From JACVRW01 sp963716215 (GTDB lineage Bacteria; Actinomycetota; Thermoleophilia; Solirubrobacterales; Thermoleophilaceae): a stretch of DNA of 64,000 nucleotides. Below the pieces are notes generated by a model, which made no database searches, was not told where the DNA came from, and saw only the letters and a list, made by a program, of their open reading frames with translations. Shown one piece after another: positions 8,159 to 14,957 of the stretch. Positions within the stretch are counted from its first letter, which is position 1. Each line of letters opens with the position of its first letter. The DNA lies in contig OY970298.1 in NCBI GenBank assembly GCA_963716215.1, forward strand, positions 3,286,001-3,350,000, in the 5' to 3' direction. The position numbers and the translations under genes are program-made.

Positions 8159-8949
8159 CGGCGTTCGCCGAGCACGAGCAGATACTCGCGCGTGTGGGCG
8201 ATCTCGCCGTCCTCGCGGAAGTTCGACTCGAAGAACTCGATCCACGCTTGCTTCAGCTCCTCGCGACGCTCTCCGAGCGAGTCGGCGAGCGTCTTCGTGG
8301 GTCCGTAGCTGGTCGAGTACAGGTCCCAGTAGTCCTCTCCGCTTCGCACGCGGAAGGTCGAGATGCGCTGCTCGGTCTCGAGCTCGAACCACTCGCCTAG
8401 GAGCGCGCGGGCACGTCCCTCGTCGCCCCAGTCGAACGGGCTGCTCGGTGGCGGTGCGGGCTGGAAGGGAGCCATCATCGCGAACATCTGACCTACGCCG
8501 CCCGTGGGCGTCCAGTTCGCGAGCGCGATGCGACCGCCAGGACGCGTCACGCGCGCGAGCTCGCGCGCCGTGTCGGCGTGACTGGGCGCGAACATCACCC
8601 CGCAGGTTGAGGAGACCACGTCGAAGCCGGCGTCGGGCAGGTCCAGTCGCTCGCAGTCCCCCACCCGGTAGTCGATCTCGAGGTTCAGCTCGGCCGCCCG
8701 CTCTCGCGCTGTCTCGATCAGCGCCGGCGCGAGGTCTACCCCGGTGACCTGGGCGCCGCCCGCCGCGGCGCGTTCGGCCACCGCGCCGGTGCCGCACGCC
8801 AGGTCGAGCCACCGCCGGCCCGGCTGCGGATCGAGCCGCGCGACCACGAGCTCGTGGATGTCGGCGATCGCCCCGGTCACGCGCTGGTAGGGGGCCGACC
8901 CCCACATCGCGCTCTGCCGATGCTTCAGCTCGTCGTGGGCCATGTTCAT
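8155..8949 (-). CDS. Class I SAM-dependent methyltransferase
   Basis: A 264-residue cytoplasmic methyltransferase of the Methyltransf_11/25 (UbiE-like) kind. SAM-binding motif I is RRWLDLACGTGAVAERAA near residue 42, followed by TGVDLAPALIETA (motif Post-I), GDCERLDLPDAGFDVV (motif II) and LARVTRPGGRIALANW (motif III). Substrate cannot be read from the sequence. The ATG at 8949 overlaps the stop of the F420-type oxidoreductase gene (ATGA), so the two are co-translated and are probably both controlled by the TetR divergent from that oxidoreductase. Confidence 0.85.
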   Translation of the reverse strand: MNMAHDELKHRQSAMWGSAPYQRVTGAIADIHELVVARLDPQPGRRWLDLACGTGAVAERAAAGGAQVTGVDLAPALIETARERAAELNLEIDYRVGDCERLDLPDAGFDVVSSTCGVMFAPSHADTARELARVTRPGGRIALANWTPTGGVGQMFAMMAPFQPAPPPSSPFDWGDEGRARALLGEWFELETEQRISTFRVRSGEDYWDLYSTSYGPTKTLADSLGERREELKQAWIEFFESNFREDGEIAHTREYLLVLGERR

Positions 8950-9440
8950 GACAGCGGCTTGAGTCTCAGCACCGGGATCACGCGCGCCGCCCATCGGCGG
9001 TAGTGGGTGAAGCCGGGATAGATCTCCTCGCCGCGGTGATAGGCCTGCTCGCGCTCGCTGCCGTCCAGCTCACGGGCCACGACCTCGCGGCTGACGCCGT
9101 TCGTGACGATCGTGGCGCGCGGGTTCGCGCGCAGGTTGTGGTACCAGGCCGGGTTGCGCGGGCGGCCGAAGTTGGAGGCGATCACGATCAGTTCCTCCCC
9201 GTCGGCGAGACCGAGCACCGGCAGCGTGGAGGACCTGCCCGTCTTGGCGCCGGTGGTGGTGAGGATCGTGATCTCGACGCCGGCAAGGAACGAGGACGCC
9301 GTGGTCGCGCCGCCGGTGAGGCGGTAGACGAGTCGATCGAGAGGTTCCTGGATGACCCCGTAGACCCTCGCCATCACGCGCGTCGCGGCGGTCCGCCGCA
9401 CGAGCCTGTGGAAGGGGCGGGACTGCCGATAGCTGTCCAT
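8946..9440 (-). CDS. Deazaflavin (F420)-dependent nitroreductase-family oxidoreductase, Ddn-like
   Basis: A 164-residue protein of the Ddn/F420H2-dependent quinone reductase family. Diagnostic segments are ILTTTGAKTGRSSTLPVLG, the phosphate-contacting part of the F420 site, followed by ASNFGRPRNPAWYHNLRANP. Such enzymes reduce quinones, nitro compounds or enones with F420H2, which implies the organism makes coenzyme F420. It is the first gene of a two-gene unit with the methyltransferase and faces a TetR regulator across 49 bases holding a perfect palindrome. Confidence 0.88.
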   Translation of the reverse strand: MDSYRQSRPFHRLVRRTAATRVMARVYGVIQEPLDRLVYRLTGGATTASSFLAGVEITILTTTGAKTGRSSTLPVLGLADGEELIVIASNFGRPRNPAWYHNLRANPRATIVTNGVSREVVARELDGSEREQAYHRGEEIYPGFTHYRRWAARVIPVLRLKPLS

Positions 9441-9456
9441 TCCTCGACGTTAGCAA

Positions 9457-9475
9457 ATGCAACTCAAAGTTGCAT
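9457..9475. promoter_or_regulatory. TetR operator palindrome
   Basis: A perfect inverted repeat with 8-base arms (ATGCAACT and AGTTGCAT) and a 3-base spacer lies between the divergent F420-oxidoreductase and TetR genes. Its length and symmetry fit a TetR-family operator, and it covers the region where both promoters should lie. Confidence 0.65.
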
Positions 9476-9489
9476 ATAGGATTGAGGAC

Positions 9490-10086
9490 GTGGCGACCAC
9501 AGACAGTCCGACTGCGGCGCGCCGGCGACGCGGACCGAGCGGCCGGGTGCGAGCGGCCGCGATCGCGGCCACGCTCGCCGAGCTGGCCGACGGGGGCTAC
9601 TCGGCGCTCAGCCTGGAGCGGGTGGCCTGCAGGGCCGGCGTCCACAAGACCACCCTGTACCGACGCTGGGGCACGCGCGAGGAGCTGGTGCTGGAGGCGA
9701 TGCTCGAGCGGGCCGGAGAGCACATCCCGGTTCCCGACACCGGCTCGCTGCGCCAGGACCTAGTGGAGCTCGCCCGCAGCGCCGCCAAGAACGCGTCGAG
9801 CCCCGAGGTGGCGGCGATGGCGCGCGCGGTGGCGGCGGAATCGCCCCACGACAGCCGGCTGGCGGCGGCCAACAGCCGGTTCTGGGCGGAGCGGCTCGCC
9901 CTGGACGGCGCGATCGTCGAACGGGCGATCGAGCGCGGCGAGGTCCCACCCAGCACCGACCCGCGCCGCGTGATCGAAGCCGTGCTCGGCCCGATCCACC
10001 TGCGGTTGCTGCTGACCGGCGAGCCGGTCGACGGGCCGTTCCTGGAGGGGATCGTCGCGGTGGTGGTGGACGGCGTGGCCGCCTGA
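9490..10086 (+). CDS. TetR/AcrR-family transcriptional regulator
   Basis: A 198-residue repressor. The helix-turn-helix is in residues about 25-70 (SALSLERVACRAGVHKTTLYRRWGTREELVLEA), with the TetR signature TTLYRRW; the rest is a helical ligand-binding domain similar to the TetR_C_16 group. I chose the GTG at 9490, preceded by GAGGA, over an ATG at 9457, because the latter would place the operator palindrome inside the coding sequence. The regulator probably represses itself and the divergent oxidoreductase-methyltransferase pair. Confidence 0.88.
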   Translation: MATTDSPTAARRRRGPSGRVRAAAIAATLAELADGGYSALSLERVACRAGVHKTTLYRRWGTREELVLEAMLERAGEHIPVPDTGSLRQDLVELARSAAKNASSPEVAAMARAVAAESPHDSRLAAANSRFWAERLALDGAIVERAIERGEVPPSTDPRRVIEAVLGPIHLRLLLTGEPVDGPFLEGIVAVVVDGVAA

Positions 10087-10091
10087 GTCGG

Positions 10092-10553
10092 CTAGGTGGC
10101 CTTCGTGTAGGTCAGATCGAAGTCGTGCTCCCAGGTCGTGCCGTCGTGGCAGATCTCCCAGGCGCCGGAGATCGTCTTGCCATCGTCGGAGAGGGTGCCG
10201 GTGTAGCGCTGCGCGAAGTCCAGCGGCGAGAAGTCCGGCGAGTCCCGCCAGAGCTTCCACACCCCGTCGCCCAGGCTCATCTTGTAGACCCGTGCGACGC
10301 CGCGCGAGTCGAAGTAGTGCTGGAGGAAGTTGCCCTCGCTCTCGGGATCGGGGCCGATCACGGCGAGGCCATCAGGGGCCTCGGGAACCGGCACCTCCCA
10401 GCGCTGGATCAGGAACTGCTCTCCCGGCATCCACTCGAAGGTGACGCGTGCGCCCGCGTCGACCGGCGGAGAGTGCTTGAACTGCGGCACCATGCTCCAT
10501 TCGCCGACGAGGACGGATAGGGGCTCGAGGGCGGGATTGTCGGTGTGCGTCAT
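10092..10553 (-). CDS. DUF1579-like hypothetical protein
   Basis: A 153-residue soluble protein resembling the DUF1579 / SnoaL-adjacent beta-barrel proteins: LSVLVGEWSMVPQF at the start, FEWMPGEQFLIQRWEVP, then a series of short strands with HYFDSRGVARVYKMS and a C-terminal SGAWEICHDGTTWEHDFDLTY strand. Such proteins are common in actinobacteria and have no settled function; a small lipid-binding barrel is one guess. It ends 5 bases from the convergent TetR gene and lies just downstream of the VOC gene on the same strand (39 bases). Confidence 0.65.
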   Translation of the reverse strand: MTHTDNPALEPLSVLVGEWSMVPQFKHSPPVDAGARVTFEWMPGEQFLIQRWEVPVPEAPDGLAVIGPDPESEGNFLQHYFDSRGVARVYKMSLGDGVWKLWRDSPDFSPLDFAQRYTGTLSDDGKTISGAWEICHDGTTWEHDFDLTYTKAT

Positions 10554-10591
10554 GGGCGCATGGGATTCTCCCAGGCTCGGGCGGCTCTCGA

Positions 10592-10969
10592 CTAGCGCCC
10601 TTCTCGGATCTGCAGCCGGTTGCCGTCTGGGTCCAAGAACTGCGCGACGTAGCCCCAGGGGAACTCGAGCACGTCCGTCTCGAACTCCACGCCGCGCGAC
10701 TTCAGTTCCTCGTAGGTCTTCCGGAGATCGTCGGTCTCGATCGTGACCGACGCCGGGACGCCGCCTTGCACGGGCTGGGCCTGCCCCGGTGTCCCGGGCC
10801 ACAGGACCAGCATGAAGTCCTGGCCCTTGACGCCGACGGTCAGGAACCGCGGTCCGTCGGGTGTCGGGTTCTCGGCGCGCTTCTCGAGGCCGAGGACGTT
10901 CGTGTAGAAGTCGAGCGCTCTGTCCTGGTCGCTGACGAGCACGCTCGAGTAGAAGATCTTCTCCAGCAT
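10592..10969 (-). CDS. VOC-family (glyoxalase/bleomycin-resistance fold) protein
   Basis: A 125-residue protein of the vicinal-oxygen-chelate superfamily: MLEKIFYSSVLVSDQDRALDF at the N-terminus with the usual YTNVLGLEK segment and a C-terminal AQFLDPDGNRLQI, the standard end of a VOC module. The ATG at 10969 has a good GGAGGA site upstream; the longer open frame reaching 11476 is an artefact that runs through a tRNA remnant. Members range from lyases to drug-binding proteins, so the substrate is not predictable. Confidence 0.85.
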   Translation of the reverse strand: MLEKIFYSSVLVSDQDRALDFYTNVLGLEKRAENPTPDGPRFLTVGVKGQDFMLVLWPGTPGQAQPVQGGVPASVTIETDDLRKTYEELKSRGVEFETDVLEFPWGYVAQFLDPDGNRLQIREGR

Positions 10970-11029
10970 TGCCGTTCCTCCAGAGTTGGTAGTCATCGCC
11001 TGTATGACCCCTGGCGAGGAACGGATGTG

Positions 11030-11076
11030 ACCGCCGACGGGCCTCGAACCCGCGACCCGCGGCTTGGCAGGCCGGG
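11030..11076 (-). tRNA. Remnant of a tRNA-Gly(GCC) 3' half
   Basis: On the minus strand this stretch reads as an anticodon loop CTGCCAA with a nearly complete stem, a variable region, and a T-arm containing GGGTTCGAGGCCC. No D-arm or 5' acceptor strand precedes it, so it is not a working tRNA. It shares GGGTCGCGGGTTCGA with the intact tRNA-Gly at 13822-13894 but has a different anticodon. A 3' tRNA fragment of this sort is typical of the scar of site-specific integration. Confidence 0.6.
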
Positions 11077-11148
11077 GATTTGTGGCTCTGGGGTGGGGAT
11101 TGGGGGTGACGCGACCTGGATGTGACTTTGACCGCTGGCCCGCGGAGC

Positions 11149-11476
11149 CTAGGCCGCGCGCACCTTGTAGACCGTGCCAGTCGAGACGGCGCTGTTCTCG
11201 ACGACGGTGATGAGCGCGGCGCGATCGATGTCCCCGATCGTCGATGGTCACGGGGCCCCAAGTCGCGCTGAACTGAAAGGCCTCGGGGAAGCGCTCGCAG
11301 AGCCAACTCAGGGTATGCGCCAACCGCGCGCAGCCCTCGGGCTCGAAGTCCCAGGTGTCGGCATGCCAATCGGCCGCATCTGTGAGGTACTCGTGCAGTT
11401 CGGGGACTTCCAAGAACGGGGTTCGCCGAAACAGCCCCAGTTCCCAGCCATCCCAGAGGCGAAAGCCCTCGGTCAC
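11149..11476 (-). pseudogene. Orphan hypothetical protein, frame broken near 11232
   Basis: Starting at a GTG (11476) that overlaps a 28-codon ORF, the reading frame encodes MTEGFRLWDGWELGLF and continues coherently (LARLAHTLSWLCERFPEAF type sequence with clear protein-like composition) to about 11240. It then moves by one base at a run of four C (11232-11235). Deleting one of these restores a frame ending DRAALITVVENSAVSTG and a TAG at 11149, giving 108 residues. The repaired C-terminus looks natural, so this is either a recent mutation or an assembly error. No family recognised. Confidence 0.5.
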
Positions 11477-11559
11477 GCCTTGCTGGCCTCGAAGATCTCT
11501 TTCGCGCGCTTGCGAGTCAGCTCGTCGGACCGGATCTGAGCTTGAAGATCTGGGGTCAT
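11473..11559 (-). CDS. Small ORF, 28 residues, coupled to the next gene
   Basis: ATG at 11559 to TGA at 11473 encodes a short charged helical peptide (start MTPDLQAQIRSDEL, end FEASKA). Its stop overlaps the GTG of the following orphan gene by 4 bases, as in real operons of this genome. It may be a leader peptide or an antitoxin-sized protein, but it is short enough that chance cannot be excluded. Confidence 0.35.
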   Translation of the reverse strand: MTPDLQAQIRSDELTRKRAKEIFEASKA

Positions 11560-11638
11560 GAAATCGAGCAGCTAGGGGCGGTACTCAAGCCGCCGCGATG
11601 AGTGCCAGAGCGACCAACGCCAGCAGCGCTGAGGTATC

Positions 11639-12061
11639 TCAGCATCCGAACGTGTCGAGGTCATACGACAGGGTGGTGCAGGCTTCCTCCACGCGGGACT
11701 CCAGGTCGGAGACTCGACTCTCGAGGGCGTAGGCATCAACGCCCTCGAGATTGTCCACTCGCCAGCTGAGGTCATCCACCTGAGTGAGCGCATCGTCGGC
11801 CGTGGACTGCGCGTCATCCGCAGCGACCTGGACGTCTTCAACGCCAGGGCCGGGTGCTCCCGTGGGGCCCCCGGGTCCGCGTGGGCCACGATCACCTCGC
11901 GGACCGTCGTCCCCGCGGGGGCCCTGCTCGGCGAAGGCGCCCGGGAACCAGTACTCAGGATCGGCCGCGGCCCAAACCGCCCAACCCACCACGACGAGCG
12001 TCAAGACGACGTTGCCCACCATGAGCGTGAGGAGCACTTGACTGCGGCGTTGTTCGGTCAT
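11639..12061 (-). CDS. Membrane-anchored protein with a collagen-like segment
   Basis: A 140-residue protein: a transmembrane helix at about residues 10-32 (VLLTLMVGNVVLTLVVVGWA), then a Gly-X-Y tract at about 46-73 (GPRGDDGPRGDRGPRG followed by GGPTGAPGPG), then a heptad-rich probable coiled coil with repeated DD/VD pairs, and a C-terminus containing two cysteines (EEACTTL and DTFGC). This is a small bacterial collagen-like protein, likely trimeric, with its repeat outside the cell. It lies inside the putative island. No close family can be named. Confidence 0.65.
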   Translation of the reverse strand: MTEQRRSQVLLTLMVGNVVLTLVVVGWAVWAAADPEYWFPGAFAEQGPRGDDGPRGDRGPRGPGGPTGAPGPGVEDVQVAADDAQSTADDALTQVDDLSWRVDNLEGVDAYALESRVSDLESRVEEACTTLSYDLDTFGC

Positions 12062-12135
12062 GTCATCCGTGGATGCGGAAGGGTTTCCACCTCGTGAAGC
12101 GGACCTGCGACGGTCATCGGCAGTTACGCAGTTCC

Positions 12136-12151
12136 CCTTGAGTGATCAAGG
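12136..12151. promoter_or_regulatory. Inverted repeat between divergent genes
   Basis: CCTTGA and TCAAGG are separated by 4 bases in the gap between the divergent collagen-like gene and the membrane-protein gene. It could be a small operator; evidence is symmetry and position only. Confidence 0.3.
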
Positions 12152-12182
12152 TAACGTCCGCATCTCGCCGTAGCGTAAGCAT

Positions 12183-12662
12183 GTGCCGCCGAGCCTCGAA
12201 GAAGTCGTATACGACCTTGCCCGAGGCGCGCTCGACGAACAACGGGATGTCGTAGCAAGCCTTCGTTCCCGAGCCGCGCCCGTTCTCGCCGGCGCGGGCG
12301 CGCTCGCCGCCCTCCTCGCTCGGCCGGCCGTCGGTGAGGGCCTGTCGTTCGCCGATGCGCCCGTCCACGCGATCTTGGTCTGCGCGGGTATCGTCGGAGG
12401 GCTCCTCGCGATCGTCGGCGCGATTCTCGTTCTTGCGACTCGCGACTTCGGCTTCAGCGTCGATGCCGATCAGCTCTATCAAGCGGCGTTCGCCGATCGT
12501 GATCAGCCCGACGTCTATCTGCTGCGACTCGCCGAGTCTTACCGTGAACGTCGGGTAGCGAACCGAGACGGTGTCACAGCTCTCCAGCGCTTCCTGGTGG
12601 GTGGCCTGGTTGGCGTACTCATCGAGGTCGCTGGTTTCGCGACCGCGCTCGTCGTAGAATGA
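12183..12662 (+). CDS. Two-helix membrane protein of unknown function
   Basis: A 159-residue protein starting at GTG 12183. The N-terminus is an amphipathic helix (LEEVVYDLARGALDEQRDVV), followed by a hydrophobic segment at about 35-47, a strong membrane helix near 63-88 (ILVCAGIVGGLLAIVGAILVL) and another near the C-terminus (FLVGGLVGVLIEVAGFATALV). The pattern resembles small actinobacterial and phage-associated membrane proteins with no assigned role. It is chosen over the overlapping minus-strand ORF because its hydrophobic pattern and codon use are protein-like. A 47-residue gene follows 6 bases downstream. Confidence 0.6.
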   Translation: MPPSLEEVVYDLARGALDEQRDVVASLRSRAAPVLAGAGALAALLARPAVGEGLSFADAPVHAILVCAGIVGGLLAIVGAILVLATRDFGFSVDADQLYQAAFADRDQPDVYLLRLAESYRERRVANRDGVTALQRFLVGGLVGVLIEVAGFATALVVE

Positions 12663-12668
12663 GTCACG

Positions 12669-12812
12669 ATGGCTAGCGCGCCACAAGCCGCCACGAAGCC
12701 GGCCGCACCCCCGCGGCCGTCACCGCAGCCGCCGAAGGTCGAGCCGTATCCGAACATCTTCTTCGTCGAGGGCAAAGCCCTCGGGTCTTCAGGCGAGCAC
12801 CGCTCGAGCTAA
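12669..12812 (+). CDS. Small proline-rich protein, 47 residues
   Basis: ATG at 12669 to TAA at 12812, 6 bases after the membrane-protein gene, encodes a Pro/Ala-rich peptide (APPRPSPQPPKVEP) ending with a more structured YPNIFFVEGKALG segment. Close spacing suggests co-expression with the upstream gene. No function can be assigned. Confidence 0.45.
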   Translation: MASAPQAATKPAAPPRPSPQPPKVEPYPNIFFVEGKALGSSGEHRSS

Positions 12813-12866
12813 CGCTCCGCCGGACGCCAATTTGCGCCCGGCGGCCAGGTGTTGGTCGTCTCGGTG

Positions 12867-13310
12867 CTAGTCGAACTGGTCCGGAACAAGTCCGGAGTGA
12901 GCTCGGTCCTCGGTGGTGCAGCGCCTGATCTCCGGCGCACGGCCGTCGGTGCCGGTCCTGATGAACCGGTCGGGCACGTACAGCGTCTCGCCTCCATGGG
13001 AGACCAGGTCCCAGAGCCGGCTCCCGTAGGCCCGGCCTCCGTACCTCTGGCACTCGATCTGGACGCGCTGGCCCCCGTGCAGGAAGTCGACCGTGTAGAC
13101 CTCGGACTTCTTGGGGTACAGGCGCCCGTCGAGGTCGGCGGTGACCTTGTACGTGCGCGGTGGATCGGGCGGTGGCCCCGCCTGCGAGTCCGGGGCTGCG
13201 ATGGCGCCGGTCAGGGCGACCGCTGCCGCCAGCAGGGCGACGGGCAACATCTTTGTAGTCCAGGCTCGGACGCGGCCGAGCCTGCCCGGTGTGGTGCTCG
13301 GGGGTGTCAT
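12867..13310 (-). CDS. Secreted SH3-like domain protein
   Basis: A 147-residue exported protein. The ATG at 13310 follows a strong AAGGAGG site. A signal peptide spans about residues 18-44 (MLPVALLAAAVALTGAIA), followed by a Pro-rich linker and a C-terminal domain of alternating strands (VDFLHGGQRVQIECQRYGG, then GETLYVPDRFIRTG) that resembles bacterial SH3 folds used for cell-wall or peptide binding. It is inside the putative island; partner unknown. Confidence 0.6.
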   Translation of the reverse strand: MTPPSTTPGRLGRVRAWTTKMLPVALLAAAVALTGAIAAPDSQAGPPPDPPRTYKVTADLDGRLYPKKSEVYTVDFLHGGQRVQIECQRYGGRAYGSRLWDLVSHGGETLYVPDRFIRTGTDGRAPEIRRCTTEDRAHSGLVPDQFD

Positions 13311-13400
13311 CCCGGCTACCTCCTTGGGATCGGGAGCATTCACCCCCTAGACGTGAAGCCACCTGGAATATTCCGCGGGCGGCCTCCGATGGCGCCCAGC

Positions 13401-13535
13401 TCAGCGCCCTGCGGCCGCCTTGGCGTCGGCGCGAGCAATCCGCTGGGCGGCGATCTTCTCCGCCGCCTCCCGCGTGCCGGCCACCACGGTGACGCTTCGG
13501 TCACCGACCATGACTGTCCAGTAGCGAGGAGCCAT
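13401..13535 (-). CDS. Small hypothetical protein, 44 residues
   Basis: ATG 13535 to TGA 13401 encodes APRYWTVMVGDRSVTVVAG followed by a positively charged Ala-rich helix. The strand-turn-strand then helix composition is protein-like, and it sits 9 bases after the coiled-coil small gene on the same strand. Too short for a family call. Confidence 0.45.
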   Translation of the reverse strand: MAPRYWTVMVGDRSVTVVAGTREAAEKIAAQRIARADAKAAAGR

Positions 13536-13544
13536 CGTGGCCTC

Positions 13545-13748
13545 TCAACCGACCTGCGGCCCGGACAGCTGGGCGCGCAGGGTCGCGATCTCCGTCACGG
13601 CGGCATGCACGTAGGCGCTGCGCGTAGCGACGATCTCCTGGTCGAGGTCTGCCATGTAGCTCGAGTTGCCCGCGAGGCCTTCGATGGCGGCCAGCGCGCG
13701 CTCGATCTCCAGCTGCTGCAGATGGGTATGCATCTCGGGAGCGGTCAT
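13545..13748 (-). CDS. Small coiled-coil protein, 67 residues
   Basis: From the ATG at 13748 the protein is almost entirely helical, with heptad-like MHTHLQQLEIERALAAIEGL and VHAAVTEIATLRAQL segments. It precedes the 44-residue gene. I see no signal peptide or known domain. Probably real, given helix periodicity and arrangement, but of unknown role. Confidence 0.45.
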   Translation of the reverse strand: MTAPEMHTHLQQLEIERALAAIEGLAGNSSYMADLDQEIVATRSAYVHAAVTEIATLRAQLSGPQVG

Positions 13749-13821
13749 GGGTGGATCATGGGCTTCGGCCACCCGCTTCTCATCGGGGACCAACCCTGAA
13801 CCGACCACCCTGAAGCGGCGA

Positions 13822-13894
13822 AGCGGCGGACGGGGTTCGAACCCGCGACCCCGAGCTTGGGAAGCTCGTGCTCTACCAACTGAGCTACCGCCGC
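13822..13894 (-). tRNA. tRNA-Gly, anticodon CCC
   Basis: A 73-base cloverleaf on the minus strand: 7-base acceptor GCGGCGG/CCGCCGC, D-arm TAGCTCAGTTGGTAGAGCA, anticodon stem CGAGC/GCTCG around loop TTCCCAA (anticodon CCC at 13859-13861), and T-arm CGGGTTCGAACCCCG. CCA is not encoded. It borders the orphan-gene region on its right side. Confidence 0.95.
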
Positions 13895-13935
13895 AAGGGA
13901 TGGAGAATACCCGGCATCTACTCTTCGAGCGGCCC

Positions 13936-14490
13936 ATGGAGAGGCTGCTCGCGCCCATTCCGATCGCTGTTCTCTGCGCCGTCGTGGCCCTCGTCGCGCT
14001 GCTCGGCTACGGCCTCGCCAGCAACGAGCCCGACCGCAAGGTCGACCGCGCCCTCGCCGCCGGCCAGCGCGAGCCGGCCCCCGAGGTCGAGCTGCCCACG
14101 CTCGCCGGCGGGAAGACCGGCACGCTCGACGACTACAAGGGCCAGGTCGTGGTGCTCAACTTCTGGGCCTCGTGGTGCGACCCCTGTCGCGCCGAGTCGC
14201 CCCTGCTCGAGCGCTGGCACCAGCGCATCCGCGGCGACGAGGCCACCGTGCTCGGCGTCGACGTCCAGGACGTGAGCGGCGACGCCGACGACTTCATCGA
14301 CGAGTACGGCCTCACCTTCCCGATGCTCCGCGACGGCACCGGCGACACCCGTGAGGACTTCGGCATCCTCAGCCTCCCCGAGACCTTCGTGATCGACCGT
14401 CAGGGCCGCGTTGCCGCGGTCCGGCGCGGCCCCGTGGACGACGCCTTCATGCGCGAACAGGTGGCACCCCTGTTGCGGGAGCGCTCGTGA
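13936..14490 (+). CDS. Membrane-anchored thioredoxin-like protein (TlpA/CcmG type)
   Basis: A 184-residue protein with an N-terminal membrane anchor at about 8-27 and an extracytoplasmic thioredoxin fold bearing WCDPC at residues 80-84. It belongs to the TlpA/ResA/CcmG group that keeps apocytochrome c haem-binding cysteines reduced. The cis-Pro loop is in LSLPETFVIDRQGRV. It is the first gene of a coupled tlpA-ccmH-ccdA operon (GTGA overlap with the next gene), which supports the cytochrome c maturation role. Confidence 0.88.
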   Translation: MERLLAPIPIAVLCAVVALVALLGYGLASNEPDRKVDRALAAGQREPAPEVELPTLAGGKTGTLDDYKGQVVVLNFWASWCDPCRAESPLLERWHQRIRGDEATVLGVDVQDVSGDADDFIDEYGLTFPMLRDGTGDTREDFGILSLPETFVIDRQGRVAAVRRGPVDDAFMREQVAPLLRERS

Positions 14491-14957
14491 AGCGCGCGGG
14501 CGCGCTCCTGGCCCTGCTCGCGGCGCTCGCCCTCCCCACCGCCGCCCTCGCCCAGGACTGCCCCCGCACCAGCCTCGGCGACATCGAGGACGAGGTCATG
14601 TGCCCCATCTGCGGCACCCCGCTCGGCCTCGCCGCGGAGGCGCCCCAGGCGCAGCGCGAGCGCGCCTACATCGAGGAGCTGATCGCCGACTGCCGCTCCA
14701 AGGACCAGATCAAGCGCGCGCTCGTCGCCCAGTTCGGCGACGCGGTGCTCGCGCTGCCCGGCGACACCGGCGGCGACGACGACATCGGGGACCTGCTCGT
14801 CTACCTGATCCCGGCCCTGGGCCTCGTGCTCGCCGCCGGCGGCATCGCGCTAGCCCTCGGCCGCTGGCGCGGCAACCGCGGGAGCGGCCCCGAGCCCGCC
14901 GCGCCGGCGGGCGACTCGAGCCGCGTGGACGTGGACATGGAGCGCTACGACCTGTGA
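14487..14957 (+). CDS. ccmH: CcmH-family cytochrome c maturation thiol protein
   Basis: A 156-residue protein with a signal peptide (to about residue 23), a CPIC redox motif at 39-42 within DEVMCPICGTPL, a helical hairpin with IEELIADCRSKDQIKRALVAQFGDAVLA, and a C-terminal membrane helix around 103-126. This is the CcmH/CycL domain that reduces apocytochrome. Family members usually carry LRCxxC; here the first cysteine is preceded by VM. The gene overlaps both neighbours by 4 bases. Confidence 0.9.
   Translation: MKRAGALLALLAALALPTAALAQDCPRTSLGDIEDEVMCPICGTPLGLAAEAPQAQRERAYIEELIADCRSKDQIKRALVAQFGDAVLALPGDTGGDDDIGDLLVYLIPALGLVLAAGGIALALGRWRGNRGSGPEPAAPAGDSSRVDVDMERYDL

Noticed and set aside
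11030..11076. An intact second tRNA-Gly
   Set aside because: No D-arm or 5' acceptor strand precedes it and the acceptor does not pair; only a 3' half is present.
10592..11476. A long VOC protein reaching to 11476
   Set aside because: The open frame crosses the tRNA remnant and an unrelated orphan gene; a good ribosome site marks the VOC start at 10969.
12114..12686. Minus-strand ORF of 190 residues opposite the membrane-protein gene
   Set aside because: The plus strand has clear membrane helices and sensible gene arrangement; the minus product is composition-driven.
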